Positions 24,727 through 37,383 of a stretch of 64,000 nt of DNA are shown piece by piece. Made by a program: the position numbers and the translations under genes. This DNA comes from Ailurus styani (lineage: Eukaryota > Chordata > Mammalia > Carnivora > Ailuridae): NCBI GenBank assembly GCA_002007465.1, contig LNAC01000008.1, forward strand, positions 6,376,889-6,440,888. Reading direction: 5' to 3'. The notes beneath the pieces are model-generated. The model did not search any database and was not told the DNA's origin. It saw only the letters and a list, made by a program, of their open reading frames with translations. Each line of letters starts with the position of its first letter. The stretch's first letter is position 1.

Positions 24727-24935
24727 GGGCCCCTGGGTGTCTCAGTCAATTAAGTGTCCACCTCTTGATTTCTGCTCAGGTCATGATCTCAGGGTCATGA
24801 GATCGAGCCCCAAATTGGTCTCTGTACTGTGCATGGAGGCTGCATGAGATTCTCTCTCTCCCTCTCCCTGTGCCCCTCCCCTGCTTGCTCATGCACCCTC
24901 TCTCACACACACACATTTAATTAATTGATTAAACA
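24727..24935 (+). mobile_element. CAN-SINE, older subfamily
   Basis: GGGGCCCCTGGGTGTCTCAG, TCTTGATTTCTGCTCAGGTC, ATGATCTCAGGGTCATGAGA. More diverged than the young copies; the tail degenerates into (CA)n and TTAATTAATTGATTAAA. Confidence 0.92.
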
Positions 24936-25114
24936 AATATAGAGAGAATAATGCCAGGGCTGGCTGCAAAAATAAATGCTCATGGCATTATTGGGCCAGT
25001 GGTGTGGCTGAATATGTTTTGTTCTTGTCCTCTGCTCAGACATGCATTGAGATCTGACCGGGCATTAAAGGTAACACTTCCTGCCTTTCATCTACCTTCA
25101 CCATCCAGGTAGTT

Positions 25115-25345
25115 GGAGCTAGCTACTGAGCACTCACTGGGCATTGTCTGAAGTACCTAACTCATTTACTTGATTTAATCCTCATTATAAGTCAGTGAAG
25201 TTGATGATGTTATTATCTGCAATGCATACAAGGGAACTGAGGCACCAACATTACATGGTCCCTGTATCCTGGGGTCTGAGTTTGAGCCCTACCATCCCAC
25301 TCCAGAGCCCATGATACTAATTTCTACACTGCCTGACTTCCTTCT
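25115..25345 (-). repeat. MIR SINE
   Basis: TGAGCACTCACTGGGCATTG, TTTAATCCTCATTATAAGTC, GGGAACTGAGGCACCAACAT, CTGAGTTTGAGCCCTACCAT: reverse MIR in consensus order. Confidence 0.75.
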
Positions 25346-26419
25346 TCTGACCCACCTAGACACCTGCTACAAATGCAGAGGCCAGACCGCCCCCACCCCC
25401 GCCAAAGTGCTTGTCTCTATAGGTCTGAGCAGCGTCATGAGCCCCACGTAGTGCAGTTTCCACACTGACTTCCCACCGAGAAATAATGGCTATGCCCTGG
25501 GAGCATCAAGGAGTGTCCAAGACCCGACAAGCTCTGGCCCTGACGTGCCTATCTTGCTGCATCACAAACACATCCTGTACTTACTCTTCGCCAAACTTTG
25601 TGACCCCTGCCATGAATGCTGTCACCCGCCCCCACCCACCCAGTGTGTTTGAAGAGCCCATGAGGGGGTAAAGAAGAGGGTAGACTTCCTGCTCAGAATG
25701 AGCTGGCAAATGCCCCATGCCCCAGGGGCAGCCCCATGCAGCCCCTTCCAGGGGCCCTGGAGAGGCCAAGAGCCCTCAAGCTTCTTAAATGTCTGTTGAG
25801 TCTTTGGTACTGCAGGAAACCTTCAGGAGGCTCCATCCAGAACTCCTCAGGCTGTCAGAGCACACCCACCAGGCTCCAGTCCTCTCATTGCACCCCATGG
25901 CTGTCCTCTGAAGCTCCTCACAGACAAATCCTGGTGATTCCAACAGGGCTTTGCTCCGCCTGGGACAGGTCCAACCTGGGTGGACACAGGGTTGGCCCCA
26001 GTCAACTGCCTGGGCTTCCCCAACTCTCAGTGTGAAACCACCTAGGGAGGCTCAAGCGTGGTCGGGTGGGCACAGCAGGCTTCAGAGGTAAAGGGCCTCC
26101 ACCCAGGAGTTGGTGATTGCATTGTCACCCAAGGTCAAAGGGGGCCGTCTGATGATGAGGCAGGTGATCCAGGACAATGCAGCTGTTGGAGCTTTGCCAC
26201 AAAGCAAGGCAGGTCTACACTTGGGGGATTTCCCAGCAGTGTTGCAAATGGAAGCTAAGTAGAAAAGTTACCTCTCTTTGAGCCACATCAAAGGTACGTT
26301 GGGGGAGTGTTAGCAAGACTCCTGGTGGTGACAGTTCTCAAGGGGAACCCAAGAATGTGGGATGGGTGAAGGTGAGATGGAAAATCAACCTGGGGATTTC
26401 CCCCTAACCAATATTATGT
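25346..26419. other. no gene seen
   Basis: GC-richer sequence. The 99-codon frame at 25736-26035 lacks domain features. Confidence 0.5.
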
Positions 26420-26935
26420 ATTCTGACTATTGCTTTGTAATGAAGTACCCCAAATAGAGAGGCCAAAATAAGAGCTATTTAATTCTATTTCATAATTTTG
26501 GGACTCGAGAATCTGAGCAGGGTTTCTTTTGCATGTGGCTTCAACAGAGACCCATTGGAACTATTGAGCTGGTCAGTGGGCTTCTCCGGGGCAGCTTCCC
26601 TCACAGGTAGGGGCCTCAGCAGAGAAGGCTGGATACCAGATAGCTGAGCTAGGTTGGAACTACCAGCCATCACACACTCAGCCTCGCCAGCATGGTGGCC
26701 CCATGCAGCTGACTCTGTAGGTGATGGTTCAGGGTGTCAAATTAGACCAAGGGACCAAGCTGGAGGCAGCAAGGCTCCTTATAACCTAAAAATCCCAGAA
26801 TGTCACTTCCAACACATTCTGTGGGTCAAGAAAGTCACCAAGACCAGCCTGCATTCAAGGAGAGGGGAATTAGACTTTGCCTCTCAGTGGAAGAAGCAGT
26901 AAAACATTTGCAGCCATATTTAATCTCCCATACTA
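26420..26935 (-). repeat. unclassified ancient interspersed repeat
   Basis: Starts TGACTATTGCTTTGTAATGA and ends near CATTCAAGGAGAGGGGAATT AG. The composition and phrases match the reverse complement of the type seen at 12730-13200. Heavily mutated. Confidence 0.5.
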
Positions 26936-26984
26936 CAAAAGCACTAGGAAAGACTTGCGAGGGTCATTGTGGGGATTTTTACTC

Positions 26985-27165
26985 CACACATGTTTGTTGA
27001 GCTTCCATTATGCTCCAGGCACTGTCCTAGGCCCTGGAGAGTTAGAGACACAAACAAGACAGAGGATGGTCCTTGCTATCATGGAGAGTATAGTCTAGAT
27101 CAAAGTCTAGGAAATAGTTACAAAGTGCCTGGCATGTGGTAAGTGCTCAGTAAATGTAGGCTACT
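26985..27165 (+). repeat. L2/MIR-related fragment
   Basis: TTGAGCTTCCATTATGCTCC, AGGCACTGTCCTAGGCCCTG and, further on, GTGCCTGGCATGTGGTAAGT, GCTCAGTAAATG: conserved phrases of old L2/MIR elements. Confidence 0.6.
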
Positions 27166-28569
27166 GGCATTACGATGATTAAACAAGTCATTATTGGATA
27201 AAAGTGTTGCCATAAGTAGAGAAATGCCTTGGTACAAAAGAACACAATCAACAAAGAGCCTGACATGTTCAAGAGGGTGAAGTTTAAGCTAAGGAAGGGT
27301 GGTAATGAACTAGGAGAGAGGAAAGCAAGAGAGTCTTCATGCAGAGGAAACAGCATGTGTGGTGGAGTGCAGTGGGCAAGTGCAAGCATGCATCAAAGGA
27401 CACTGGACTGGAATGGATTACCCAATGTTCTGAAGGGGAGTCTTCCATTCATCCCTCCAGGTCTGCCTTTCATCTTCCGCCTGCATGGGCACCAAGCCAT
27501 CCAGCTAGAGACAGACTGGAAGTTCCAATAGAGAGATAGGTGGGCCTTCTGAATGCTGTCGGCCTCCTCATCCTGCTTCTTACCCCAGTCCCTATTCCTC
27601 CTGAGAGAAGGATGGCCCCATGCCAGACTTAAGACCCTCAGATGGCCCTTGAGCTTCTCCGCCCTTGGAAATTCAAAAGCAGACACCAAGCAAAGATCAG
27701 ATGTATAGGAGATTTATTGGGGAAATGTGAAAAGATAAATGGAGAGGGTTGGCTGGAGAGCCCTTAGACCACGATGGACATGCTTCTACCAGGAGATACA
27801 CAATGATCCCACTAAACTGGAAGTTGAGATGACCACCTGGCCACTTTGGGAATCCACTTGCCTCTGAATAAACAGGCAAAGAAGGGAGTCACTGTGCTGG
27901 CTGGGTGATTGATCCTGGCCACCAAGAAGAAACCTATCTGCTACTGCATCAGAGAAGTAAGGAAGAATATGTCTGGAGTATAGGAGATCAGATCCCATAG
28001 GGTGTCTCTTACCATGTATTACCAAGTCCTGTGATTAAAGTCAGTGGGAAACTGCAACAACCCAATTCAGACAGAAATGCTAATGGTCCAGATTTCAGGT
28101 ATGAAAGTTTGGGTCACCCACTAGGCAAAGAACCATGACTAGCTATGGGACTTGCTGAGGGCAAAGGGAATATGGAACAAATAGTGGAAGAAGATAGCTG
28201 TAAATACAGGTTATGACCATGTGACCAGATACAGAAATGAGAACTATAATTATTATGAATATTTCTTCCTTGTTTTGTTATGAACATGCTTATATACATA
28301 TATATGTTATATACACACATATTAAGCAAATATTTTTGTTCTCTTTCCTTAGTCTCTTATCTGCTAACATGAGATGTCATAATAATAATAATTAACTTTA
28401 CATCATGTATTCAAGTCATACAGAATCAAGGAAAAGAATGAATATCGCCCAAGGACTTTGCAACCTATCTGGGGGAAGAGTTAGCGTATTTGCAGCTGTG
28501 TGCAAGACAGTTGTATCACATCAGGTGAAAGTATGACTTTATGATTGTAAATGTATGCACATTTGTTAT

Positions 28570-28574
<5 letters not shown>
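27166..28574. other. no gene seen
   Basis: Unassigned sequence. The overlapping frames at 27229-27689 on both strands show no coding preference. Confidence 0.45.

Positions 28575-28610
<36 letters not shown>
28575..28610. repeat. (AT)18 microsatellite
   Basis: Uninterrupted AT dinucleotide run of 36 bases; likely length-polymorphic. Confidence 0.98.
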
Positions 28611-28613
<3 letters not shown>

Positions 28614-29792
28614 TAAATGTACAACCACCTTACAGATACCTCAATTTTTACCAAAGAAAAAAAACTTTGGAGGGGACACCGGTCATAGGTATTCAGGCCT
28701 CAGCCAAGTGGAAGTGAAAAATGGCCAAGCACCCTTTCCTCTTTTTGGTAGAAGTAGGAAAGGAAACTGTAAACTGCATGTTCCATAGAAGTGACAAAAT
28801 TCTTTAGCTCTCTGTCCCCGAATGTGGAAATCAGGGAAATAAGATTTTCTTTCTGAAGTCAACTAGCAAACTTGCTCTGTACAGGACAAGGTCTGTGGGG
28901 ACTGAACTCAGAGGATGTCTATAAATAGCAGGACTGGGTGTTTGAGTACCTATTTCTCCTTCCAAGCAAAATGAACAGCCAGGTGCAATGCTCAAAATTC
29001 TGCTCACGGAGAGGATCTGCCTTCATCACTGTCATCCAGGGATGTCCCAAAGAGAGATGCCAGCATTTGTGGTACCCAGTTGTCATGGAGAACCAGCTGT
29101 AAACCATACATAAGTTTTTTTTCTTCTTCATTCAACAGGTCCTAGGACACTGCACATGAGGTCATAGATGTGTAGCTGGAGAGAGAAGGCAGTGTAGCAA
29201 GAATAAATAGGGCCATGGGCATTTGGGTTCCTTCCTCATACGACTTACTAGTGCCTTCAGGGACTGCTTGGGTCTCATCTCATATATACCACATCCATTT
29301 GATGACTTTGATCCATTTGATGACTTGGTGAGTCAGGCTGAGGTAGAAGGACTTCTTCTACTGGCAAAGACTCAGGAAGATTTAGAGATTCTATACCCTC
29401 AGCTTCCTTGAGATCTTCCTACATGTCCCCATTCTAATTTTCAGAATCACGGGACATCGCAACCAATGCCCTCATTTTAACAGAAGACACCTTGCAATAC
29501 TGTGGACTTAATTTACATTGTAATTCAAACACTTGCAGGTTGAGAGTTGGTTTGGTGTTCAGAAATCTCAGCCCTGTGGCTATAGGAAATAGGGTTTCTT
29601 TAAGGACAGATACGGAAGTTTTCAGGTCATTTATGCAGAACTTGAGCTGCTAAATGGAAGCCCTGAGCTCATCTTTTTCTTAGTCCTCTTTCTCATTATA
29701 TACCTTAGTTTGACTAAAATGTCCTAAGATATCAAATACATGATCATCCAGAACTTCACCCGCATAAGCATTTGATTAAGAGTATACATTAG
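28611..29792. other. no gene seen; 18-bp tandem repeat
   Basis: Unassigned. ATCCATTTGATGACTTTG at 29293-29310 is followed at once by a copy with one difference at 29311-29328. The 62-codon frame across it (29223-29411) is short and has no other support. Confidence 0.45.
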
Positions 29793-29950
29793 TGGGGCAC
29801 CTGGGTGGCTCTCTCATTAAGCCTCTCATTCTTGATTTTGGCTCAGGTAATGATCTCAGGGTGGTGAGATTGAGCCCCACATCAGGCTCTGCACTGGGCA
29901 TGGAGCCTGCTCAAGATTCTCTTTTTCCCTCCTCCTCTCTCTCTCCCACT
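29793..29950 (+). mobile_element. CAN-SINE, older subfamily, partial
   Basis: TGGGGCACCTGGGTGGCTCT, TTCTTGATTTTGGCTCAGGT, AATGATCTCAGGGTGGTGAG, ATTGAGCCCCACATCAGGCT. The A-tail is missing and the sequence runs straight into TTAGCTACCATTTTCTTGCT. Confidence 0.9.
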
Positions 29951-30789
29951 TAGCTACCATTTTCTTGCTCTTTGACTGTGGGCAATTGACTTCACATCTG
30001 GGCACCTCTGCTGGCTCATTGGTAAAATCTGAATATTGATAATGCCTTCTTCAGAGTGTTGCTTGTGATCAGTTCAATACTTTGCAGAATGATGCTGGCT
30101 CCCTAAACAGATGTTTCTCCATGTGTATCCTCCCGCTGGACAGGTGAGGATCCCAACTACCTTAGACACCTTGCAGTTAGGAATCAAAGTCTCCAGAGAG
30201 GTGTCTGAGGATCTCTGTTTCCTTCTTGCTGGCTTGAGTTCCATGCTTCAAAAGACACCAAGGAATACAACTTAGGAGAAACTCTCTTTTTCCCACTTCA
30301 AGTGACAGATGCCTTGGCTGCCTCATTTCTTTAGGTCAGCCATTCCAGCTTTTGGCTTATTATCAGCTCCCAAGATTCAGCTGATGAGTCATGTGTACAG
30401 ACCACTGCTTTAGACTGGCCAGTGCTTCCCAGGATGAACCAGAAAAGCTATAGGTCACTCACCTCCACAGGGAGGAGAAGGCAAGATGTCATCATGACGG
30501 CATTTGTTATTGCTGACTCAGCAAAAGGGGGACACTCCTGCATGTTATGCTGATAACGAAGACTTGCGGGGAAATTAAAAAGGAAGACTCTACTGGTGTG
30601 GCTTCTTGAGAGGCTAAAAATCTCTAGATTATGACTTCATGAAAAAATAATCTGCGTGTAAATATCCATCTTGATTATGTTTCCAAAAGGACACTTTAGA
30701 AGGGGACACAAGAAATTAATACAAGTGTTTGGGGCATGGGGCAGTTTGGAAGTAAGATTTTGCACTGCATACATTTGGTTTTTTTAAGC
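29951..30789. other. no gene seen
   Basis: MIR-like phrase (TTGACTGTGGGCAATTGACT) near 29974 and a MER5-like scrap near 30360-30415. Otherwise unassigned. Confidence 0.45.
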
Positions 30790-31640
30790 TTTTTCACTAT
30801 TCATTTGAAAATAATTTCAAAAGAAAAATTGACAAGCATAAGAACCATGCCAACAGCACTTCCAAACTCTTCTCACAGATTCACCTATTATTAACATTTT
30901 ACCCCACAGGTGGTATCATGTGCGAATATTCGGTCCAGACCTTCCTTTCTGAGTTATTTAAAAGGAAACTGTAGAACCTGTTACCCCTACATATTTCAGG
31001 GTGCACTTCCAAAGAATGGGAACATTCTCATATGTAACTACATTGCAGTGATCAACGTCAGTAGGCTCAGTATTGACCTAGTCCTTGTATCTAATCTACT
31101 TATGGGTGTCCCGGCTTAGTCGGTGGATGCGATCATGTTCTTCACAACACTTTTTCCTCTAGCACAGGATTTCCCAGGCTAGGGTCCCGTGCTGCATCCA
31201 GTTGTCATGTCCCTTTACCTCCTTTAATCAGGAACTTCCTAAGCCTTCTTTGCCTTTCTTGACATTGACATTTTTGAGCAACAGAGCTGCCTGCTTTTTA
31301 ATAGGACATTCCTCACTTGGATCGGTCTGATGACTCACCATCTTCAGATTCAGATCATGCACCCCTGTCTGGAATATTACAGGAGCCATATTGTGTCCTC
31401 CTCTGGACATGGCATCTTGAGGCACATGACATGCCCCTGCCCCTCACTGGGCATGTTAAATCTGATCATTTGGTCAAAGTGTTGTCTGATTTCTCTGCTA
31501 TATAAGAGAATAAGAGAATAGTTGTTATATAAAGGCAATTATTGTTGCCTTTGTAACTAATGAGTAGTCTGTGTGGAAATAATTTAGAACCATGCAGATA
31601 TCCTGCCCTTCATCAAAAATTCCCACCCCTAGAGTTAGCA
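30790..31640 (-). repeat. old L1 3' UTR-like remnant
   Basis: CAGTTGTCATGTCCCTTTAC, CTCCTTTAATCAGGAACTTC, TTCTTGACATTGACATTTTT and GGCACATGACATGCCCCTGC match a known class of antisense L1M sequence. No coding potential. Confidence 0.55.
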
Positions 31641-32109
31641 TCCATTGGAGGCTCTTGCCTGAATCAGCCTTCTCTGTGATGGCCCAGTTAGATTGTGGGA
31701 CCCAGGGGATCTTGAGTCAGCAGTTCCTGTAACAGCAGTTAATTCCTGCCAAGGGTCCCACTCTGAGGCTGATGCCGAAGACCTCTGATGCTCTGATGTC
31801 TCTGTCCTGAATCCCACTTCCCCACATATGGGTCCAGACCTGAACTGTGGTAACCACGCCACTGTCCACCTTGTGCTGTATCCAAGATTAGACTTCCCCT
31901 TCTGCCTATCGAGTCTGCATGAGGCTGGAACTCAGTTCCACCTTAGTCCAGCCTGACCAGTATTTTAGCTTTCTGTTTAGGGCAAAACCATGACTTCTTT
32001 TTCACACTGAAACCAAACATGAGGAATTGTGAACACCTTAGTTTCAAATTGTGTCTTCATATTTAGGGAATAAACATTTCTTGAACACTTCCTATATGAG
32101 TCCTCTCAA
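31641..32109. other. no feature recognised
   Basis: Unassigned sequence between two L1-derived blocks. Confidence 0.4.
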
Positions 32110-33249
32110 TAATTACCTACTTTGGCAAAGAACAATCACGCACACCTATAATTGGCCAATAAACCTGTGGGAAAAAATGCCCAGCTAAAAATAATAGAAA
32201 GTTTGAATCAAAACAACGTGTTACTTCTCTCAAAATGACTAAAACTTTTAAAGCTAGTAACATCCAATTTTGACAAGCGACACTTGTACAGTATTGTGGA
32301 AATGTAAATAAATACAACCTCGATGGAGGGCAATCTGGCAATATGTACCAAAATGTAAAATTCACATACATTTTCACATACACAAAATGTAAAATTCACA
32401 CATGACCCAGAAATCCACCACTTTTGAAAACCCATCCTATAGAAATAACAATACCAGTGCATTCAAGGTATATCTTCAGTGATATTCCCTGTATCATTGG
32501 GATCATTTTAAAACTTGGAGGCAAACTGGGTGTCCATTGACAGGAAAATAAGTAAAATATGACACCACAAGGCAGTGGTATCCTTTTCAATTGTTAGAAT
32601 AAAATAGGCGTGGAAGGATGTTTGTGCCACTTTGCATAAAGGAAAAAGGATATATGAGTGTGCGTAATATGATGCCATTTTTGTAGAGAATATCAATAAA
32701 ACCAAAAGTGGTTCTTTGAAAATTTTGATAAAATCAATAAGCATCTAGTCAGACTAAGAAAGAGAGGATTCAAATTACTAATCACAGAAATGAAAGAGGA
32801 GACATCACTACAAACTCCAACAACATTAAAAGGTAATAGGGTAGTATTATGAACAATACTATGCCCACAAACTTGATAACTATGTACCAATTCCTTCAAA
32901 TATACAACCCGTCAAAACTCACACAAGAAGAAACAGACAATGTGAACAGGCTTATATCTATCAAGAAATTGAATCAATAATTAGTAACTTTCCAAAACAG
33001 AAATCACCAGACCAGATGGGTCCATGGGTGAATTCTACCAAACATTTAAAGAAGAAATTACATCGATTCTCTATAATCTCTTTCAGAAGATAGAAGCAGA
33101 GAGAATACCTCCTAACTCATCCTGTGAGGCCAGCGTTACCCTAATATAATTTATCACAAGAATTAAAAATGTATATATAGATAGGTCTTCATCAAAATTA
33201 AAAATTTTTGTGTATGAAAGGACATTATCAACAAATTTTAAAAGTTCTT
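32110..33249 (+). mobile_element. old LINE-1 pieces, plus strand
   Basis: Two L1 segments. 32110-32695 resembles an L1M 3' UTR (CAATCTGGCAATATGTACCA; CACCACTTTTGAAAACCCAT) and includes a duplicated TGTAAAATTCACA phrase. 32697-33160 is ORF2-derived (AGATGGGTCCATGGGTGAAT, TCTACCAAACATTTAAAGAA). All frames are broken. Confidence 0.8.
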
Positions 33250-33445
33250 GGGCGCCTGGGTGGCTCAGTGGGTTAAAGCCTCTGCTTTCGGCTCAGGTCA
33301 TGATCTCAGGGTTCTGGGATCGAGGCCCACATCGGGCTCTCTGCTCCGCAGGGAGCCTGCTTCCCCCTCTCTCTCTGCCTCTCTGCCTCCTTGTGATCTC
33401 TCTCCCTCTGTGAAATAAATAAATAAATAAAATCTTTAAAAAAAA
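33250..33445 (+). mobile_element. CAN-SINE, full length, in an L1
   Basis: GGGCGCCTGGGTGGCTCAGT head, GGTCATGATCTCAGGGTTCT, AAATAAATAAATAAATAAAA tail. An AAGTTCTT duplication flanks it (at 33242-33249 and 33453-33460), within longer A/T-rich matches. Confidence 0.95.
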
Positions 33446-33454
33446 TTTTTTTAA

Positions 33455-34405
33455 GTTCTTATGAAATGGGAAAAGTTATTTTCAATTCATATATCTGAGA
33501 AGACTCTAGCATCCAGGATATATAAATAATGCTTACAATTTAATAATAAAAAACCAAATAACCCAAACTTGAAAGAGGCAAAGTTTCTGCATGGACACTT
33601 CTCAAGGAAATACCCAAATGACCAATAAGCACATGAAAAGATACTTAACATTGTTATTCATGAAGGAGATCTACATCAATATCACAGTGAGCTTCCATTT
33701 CATACCCTATAATTAAAAAAAAAAGAAAAAAAGAGAGCAAATGAACAAGTTTTGGGGAAAATAGGGGGAAACTGGAACCCTCATGCACTGTTGGTGGGAA
33801 AGGAAAATGGTACAACTCTGTGAAGAGCAGTCTGGCAGCGCCCCAGAAAGTTTAAACATAGAGTTAGCATACAGCCCCGCAATTCCACTCTTGGGTACAT
33901 ACACAAGAGAACTGAAAATACATGTCCACACAAAAATTTGTCCATGAATTTTCAGGGCAGCATCCATAATAGCCCCCAAGTGGAAACAACCCAAATGTCC
34001 CTCTGCTGATGAATGGGTAAATGAAATGTGGTGTATCCATACAGTGCAATAGTATCCAACAATAAAATGGAATAAAGTAATGATACATGCCACAGTATGG
34101 ATGAGCCTTCAAAACATTATATTCAGTGAAAGAGGCCAATCACTGAAGGTCACATATTGTATGATTTCACTTAGATGAAAAGTCCAGAGTAGGCAAAACC
34201 ATAAGGACAGCAAGTAGATTAGTGGTTGCCAAGGGGAGGGAGAGAAATGGGAAAGGGATTTACTGCTAACAGGTATGGGATTTGTCTTGGGGGTGCTGGA
34301 AATGTTCCGGAATTGAATAGCAACGATGTGTGTAAATATTGTGAAAATGCTAAACACCACAGAATTCTACAATTTAAAATGGTAAATTTTTTGTTCCGTG
34401 AATGT
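33455..34405 (+). mobile_element. old LINE-1 3' end, plus strand
   Basis: Continues the L1 split by the SINE: ACTGTTGGTGGGAAAGGAAA, CAATTCCACTCTTGGGTACA, AAACAACCCAAATGTCCCTC, TGATGAATGGGTAAATGAAA, then the 3' UTR block at 34200-34400. Classic L1MB/MD-like order; no open frame. Confidence 0.85.
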
Positions 34406-34432
34406 TATCTCAATTTATAATCATCCTCATCG

Positions 34433-34637
34433 GGGCTCGTGGGTGGCTCATTTGGTTAATCATCTGCCTTTAGCTCAGGTCATGATTCTAAGGTCTGGGG
34501 GTCAAACCCTGCATCTAGCTCCCTCCTTATCAGAGAGCCTGCTTCTCTCTCTCCCTCTGCTGCTCCCCCTGCTTGTGTGCTCACTCTCTCTCTCTCTGTC
34601 GAATAAATAAATAAATAAATAATAAAATAAATAATAA
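34433..34637 (+). mobile_element. CAN-SINE, older subfamily
   Basis: GGCTCGTGGGTGGCTCATTT, AGCTCAGGTCATGATTCTAA, tail (AATA)n. Near-perfect 14-bp flanks: AATCATCCTCATCG at 34419-34432 and AATCATCGTCATCG at 34638-34651. Confidence 0.93.
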
Positions 34638-34639
34638 AA

Positions 34640-34668
34640 TCATCGTCATCGTCATCATCATCATCATA
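34640..34668. repeat. (TCATCR)n short tandem repeat
   Basis: TCATCG/TCATCA units grown from the right target duplication of the SINE. Read on the minus strand it gives an aspartate run in one frame, which is repeat-derived and not a gene. Confidence 0.9.
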
Positions 34669-35154
34669 CATAACCGGTATGTCAATAAAATATAATTTTT
34701 GCTAAAATACGAATGCAACCTCTTAAAAATTTATCTTTTAAGATTCCTTGCAACTCCAAAATTACCTGACCCTTTCCTCAGTGGGACCCAGGGGCTCCGA
34801 TGACCCTTAAGTTGTGGACCCCACCTGCCTTTGGAGACAGGCCAGGTGATCAGTGATGGGGCCAGATTCTGATGTGAGGGCTTGGGTGGCAGTAGGGAGG
34901 TTGGGGGCGGGTCAAGCAGGAAGTCAGGAGAGGGAGAGGAGGGATTAGTCAAGGCTCCCTGCCTCCCTCTGAGACTATACACAACAGTCTTCCCTTACCT
35001 TCCTCTTGCCTTCTGGGCAGGGCAGTGTTTCAGTTTCTTGGAGCGCAATATGCCACAGAGAAGCACCATTTCTCCCTCAAGACGCATGTAAAGAGGTGTG
35101 GATCTAGGTGAGTTCCTTTGCAAACATGTCTCACTTAGGTTTTCCTCTAATGTT
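34669..35154. other. no gene seen
   Basis: Unassigned; G-rich purine tract at about 34890-34945. Confidence 0.45.
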
Positions 35155-35162
35155 AATAGCTT

Positions 35163-35300
35163 GTACCAGGTGGGCATGAGAATCAACTGGAGAGCTGGTA
35201 AATATACAGAGTCCTGAGCTCTACTTCCAGAGGCTCTGAGTCCCTAAGTCTGGGGATTTCCCTAAATCTGCGTTGGTAAAAAATCTGGTCCATGCACTTT
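35163..35300 (+). mobile_element. MER5A-type fossil, partial
   Basis: GGGCATGAGAATCAACTGGA, GAGCTGGTAAATATACAGAG, AGGCTCTGAGTCCCTAAGTC, TGGGGATTTCCCTAAATCTG: internal MER5A blocks without clear terminal repeats. Confidence 0.7.
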
Positions 35301-35826
35301 GAGTAGACCTATCATGTACATGTTTTTCTTTTCCTTCTGCTGAAGAAAGTATAGGGGGTTATCTTGTTCCTAGCCTTTAGGTCAGGCGTTATTATCAGTG
35401 GTTGGATAATTTAGATCTGTGTTTCTCGATCCAGAAACATATTATAGACTGAAAAGCTAAATTTGCTCTTTTGGGGTTGGGCAAGCAGAGACAGGGAGGG
35501 AGAGCAGTGACAGGCAAAAGGGGACCAGGCTCCTGGAATATAACTCACGGTGGTTTGGGGTTTGACACCATTCTCCCTATGTACCCCTGAGAACTCCCAG
35601 GCCAGAAGTGCCTATGACATTTTGTGTAAAGGAATGAATAACCAACAGAAAAGTGGGATAGTTTTTGTAGCTGTCCAATATCCCTTTAATTTCTGATTTG
35701 CTCAGAGTTTACAACATGAGTGAGGATTGGGTTCTATCGAATACTTTCCTGCATTGATCGAAAAGCGTCATATAGCTTTTGTCTTTATTCTGTCAATATG
35801 GTGACTTAAATTGCTTGATTTTTTTC

Positions 35827-36008
35827 AAAGATTTTATTTATTTATGAGAGAGAGAAAGAGAGAGGGAGAAGGTGAGCTGAGGAGCAGAGGGAGAAGCAGA
35901 CTCTCTGCTGAGTAGGGACCCTCCGATGCGGGGCTCAATCCCAGAACCCAGAAATCATGACCTGAACCAAAGGCAGATGCTTAACCAACTGAGCCACCGA
36001 AGTGCCCC
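35827..36008 (-). mobile_element. CAN-SINE, older, minus strand
   Basis: AAGATTTTATTTATTTATGA through CTTAACCAACTGAGCCACCG. Flanks AAATTGCTTGATTTTTT (35808) and AAATTACTTGATTTTTC (36009) form an imperfect duplication. Confidence 0.92.
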
Positions 36009-37180
36009 AAATTACTTGATTTTTCAAATGCTAAACCATTCCTATATTTCTGGGATAAACGCCACTTGGTTGTGGTGTATTATCCTTTTAAAATACATTG
36101 CTGGATTTGACGCGCTAACACTTGGTTAAGGAATTTTGTGTCTATGTTCATGATGGATATTGGTTTTGTAGTTTCCTTTGTTGTGATTTTTTTGTCTGGT
36201 TTTGGTATCAGGGTTATGCTGGCCTCCTGAAATGATTTGAGAAGTATTCTGTCCCGTACCTCAGATCATTTGTATAAGATTGGTGTTATTTCTTCCTTAA
36301 AAGTTTGACAGAATGCACAAGAAAAAATCAACTAGTTGTGGAGTTTTCTTTGTAAGAAAGTTTTTGTTATAGTTAATTAAATTTCTCTAATAAAGGTAGG
36401 ACTTTACAGATTTGCTATATCACCTCATGTCAGCTTTGGTAGATTGAATTTTTGAAGAAATGTGTCCATTTAAGTTGCTAAATCTAACGTAAAATTCATC
36501 ATAATATTTCATTAGTCACTTAAAATCTTCAAGATCTGTAGCAATGCCCATTCTTCCATACCTGCTACCCAGAATTTGTGTCCTCTCTCTTTATGCTCTT
36601 AATCTAACCTGGGTTTTACTACATTTTTAAAAACTTTTTCCAACAACCAGTTTTGGTTATGTGCATTTCCTCTCCTTTATTCTCTATTTTTTATTTCTTT
36701 TTTATCGGTATTTCCTTCCTTCTACTTCCTTTGGGTTTAATTTGTTCTCTTTTTCCCCCTAGCTTCTGAGTCACTGATTTTAGATCATTAATTTTAAACT
36801 TTTCTTTTTTCTAATATAAGCATTTAAAGGTATACATTTCTGAGTATGCTTCGGTTGCTTGCCATGAATTTTGATATGTGTTATTTTCATTATTATTTGG
36901 TTCCAAATACTTTATAATTTGATTTTTTTTCTTTGACTCAGATTCTTTAGAAGTATGTCATTTTGCTTCCAAATTATTTTGGCTTTTCCAGATATCTTAT
37001 TGTTATTGGTTTCTACTTCCTTTTGGGTCTTTCATATACTTTGTCTTTCTCTTCTGAGATTTATCTTTCGATTCATTAGGGATATATTTTCCTTTAGTCC
37101 CTTGAGCACAGTGAAGAGAGTTGCATTTCCATGTTTCTTTGCAAATTCTAACATCTGGGTCATCTCAGGGTCAGTTTCTT

Positions 37181-37383
37181 TTTTTTTTTTTTTAAGATTT
37201 TATTTATTTATTTGACACAGAGAGAGAGAAATTGCAAGTAGGCAGAGAGGCAGGCAGAGAGAGAGAGGAGGAAGCAGGCTCCCTGCCAAGCAGGGAGCCC
37301 GATGCGGGCCTCGATCCCAGGACGCTGAGATCATGACATGAGCCGAAGGCAGAGGCTTTAACCCGCTGAGCCACCCAGGCACC
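37181..37383 (-). mobile_element. CAN-SINE, young, minus strand
   Basis: Poly-T, AAGATTTTATTTATTTATTT, GGAGGAAGCAGGCTCCCTGC, CGCTGAGCCACCCAGGCACC. A perfect 17-bp duplication, CTCAGGGTCAGTTTCTT, lies at 37164-37180 and 37384-37400. Confidence 0.97.

Noticed and set aside
34480..34671. Minus-strand frame with an aspartate run
   Set aside because: Produced by the TCATCR repeat and a SINE tail.
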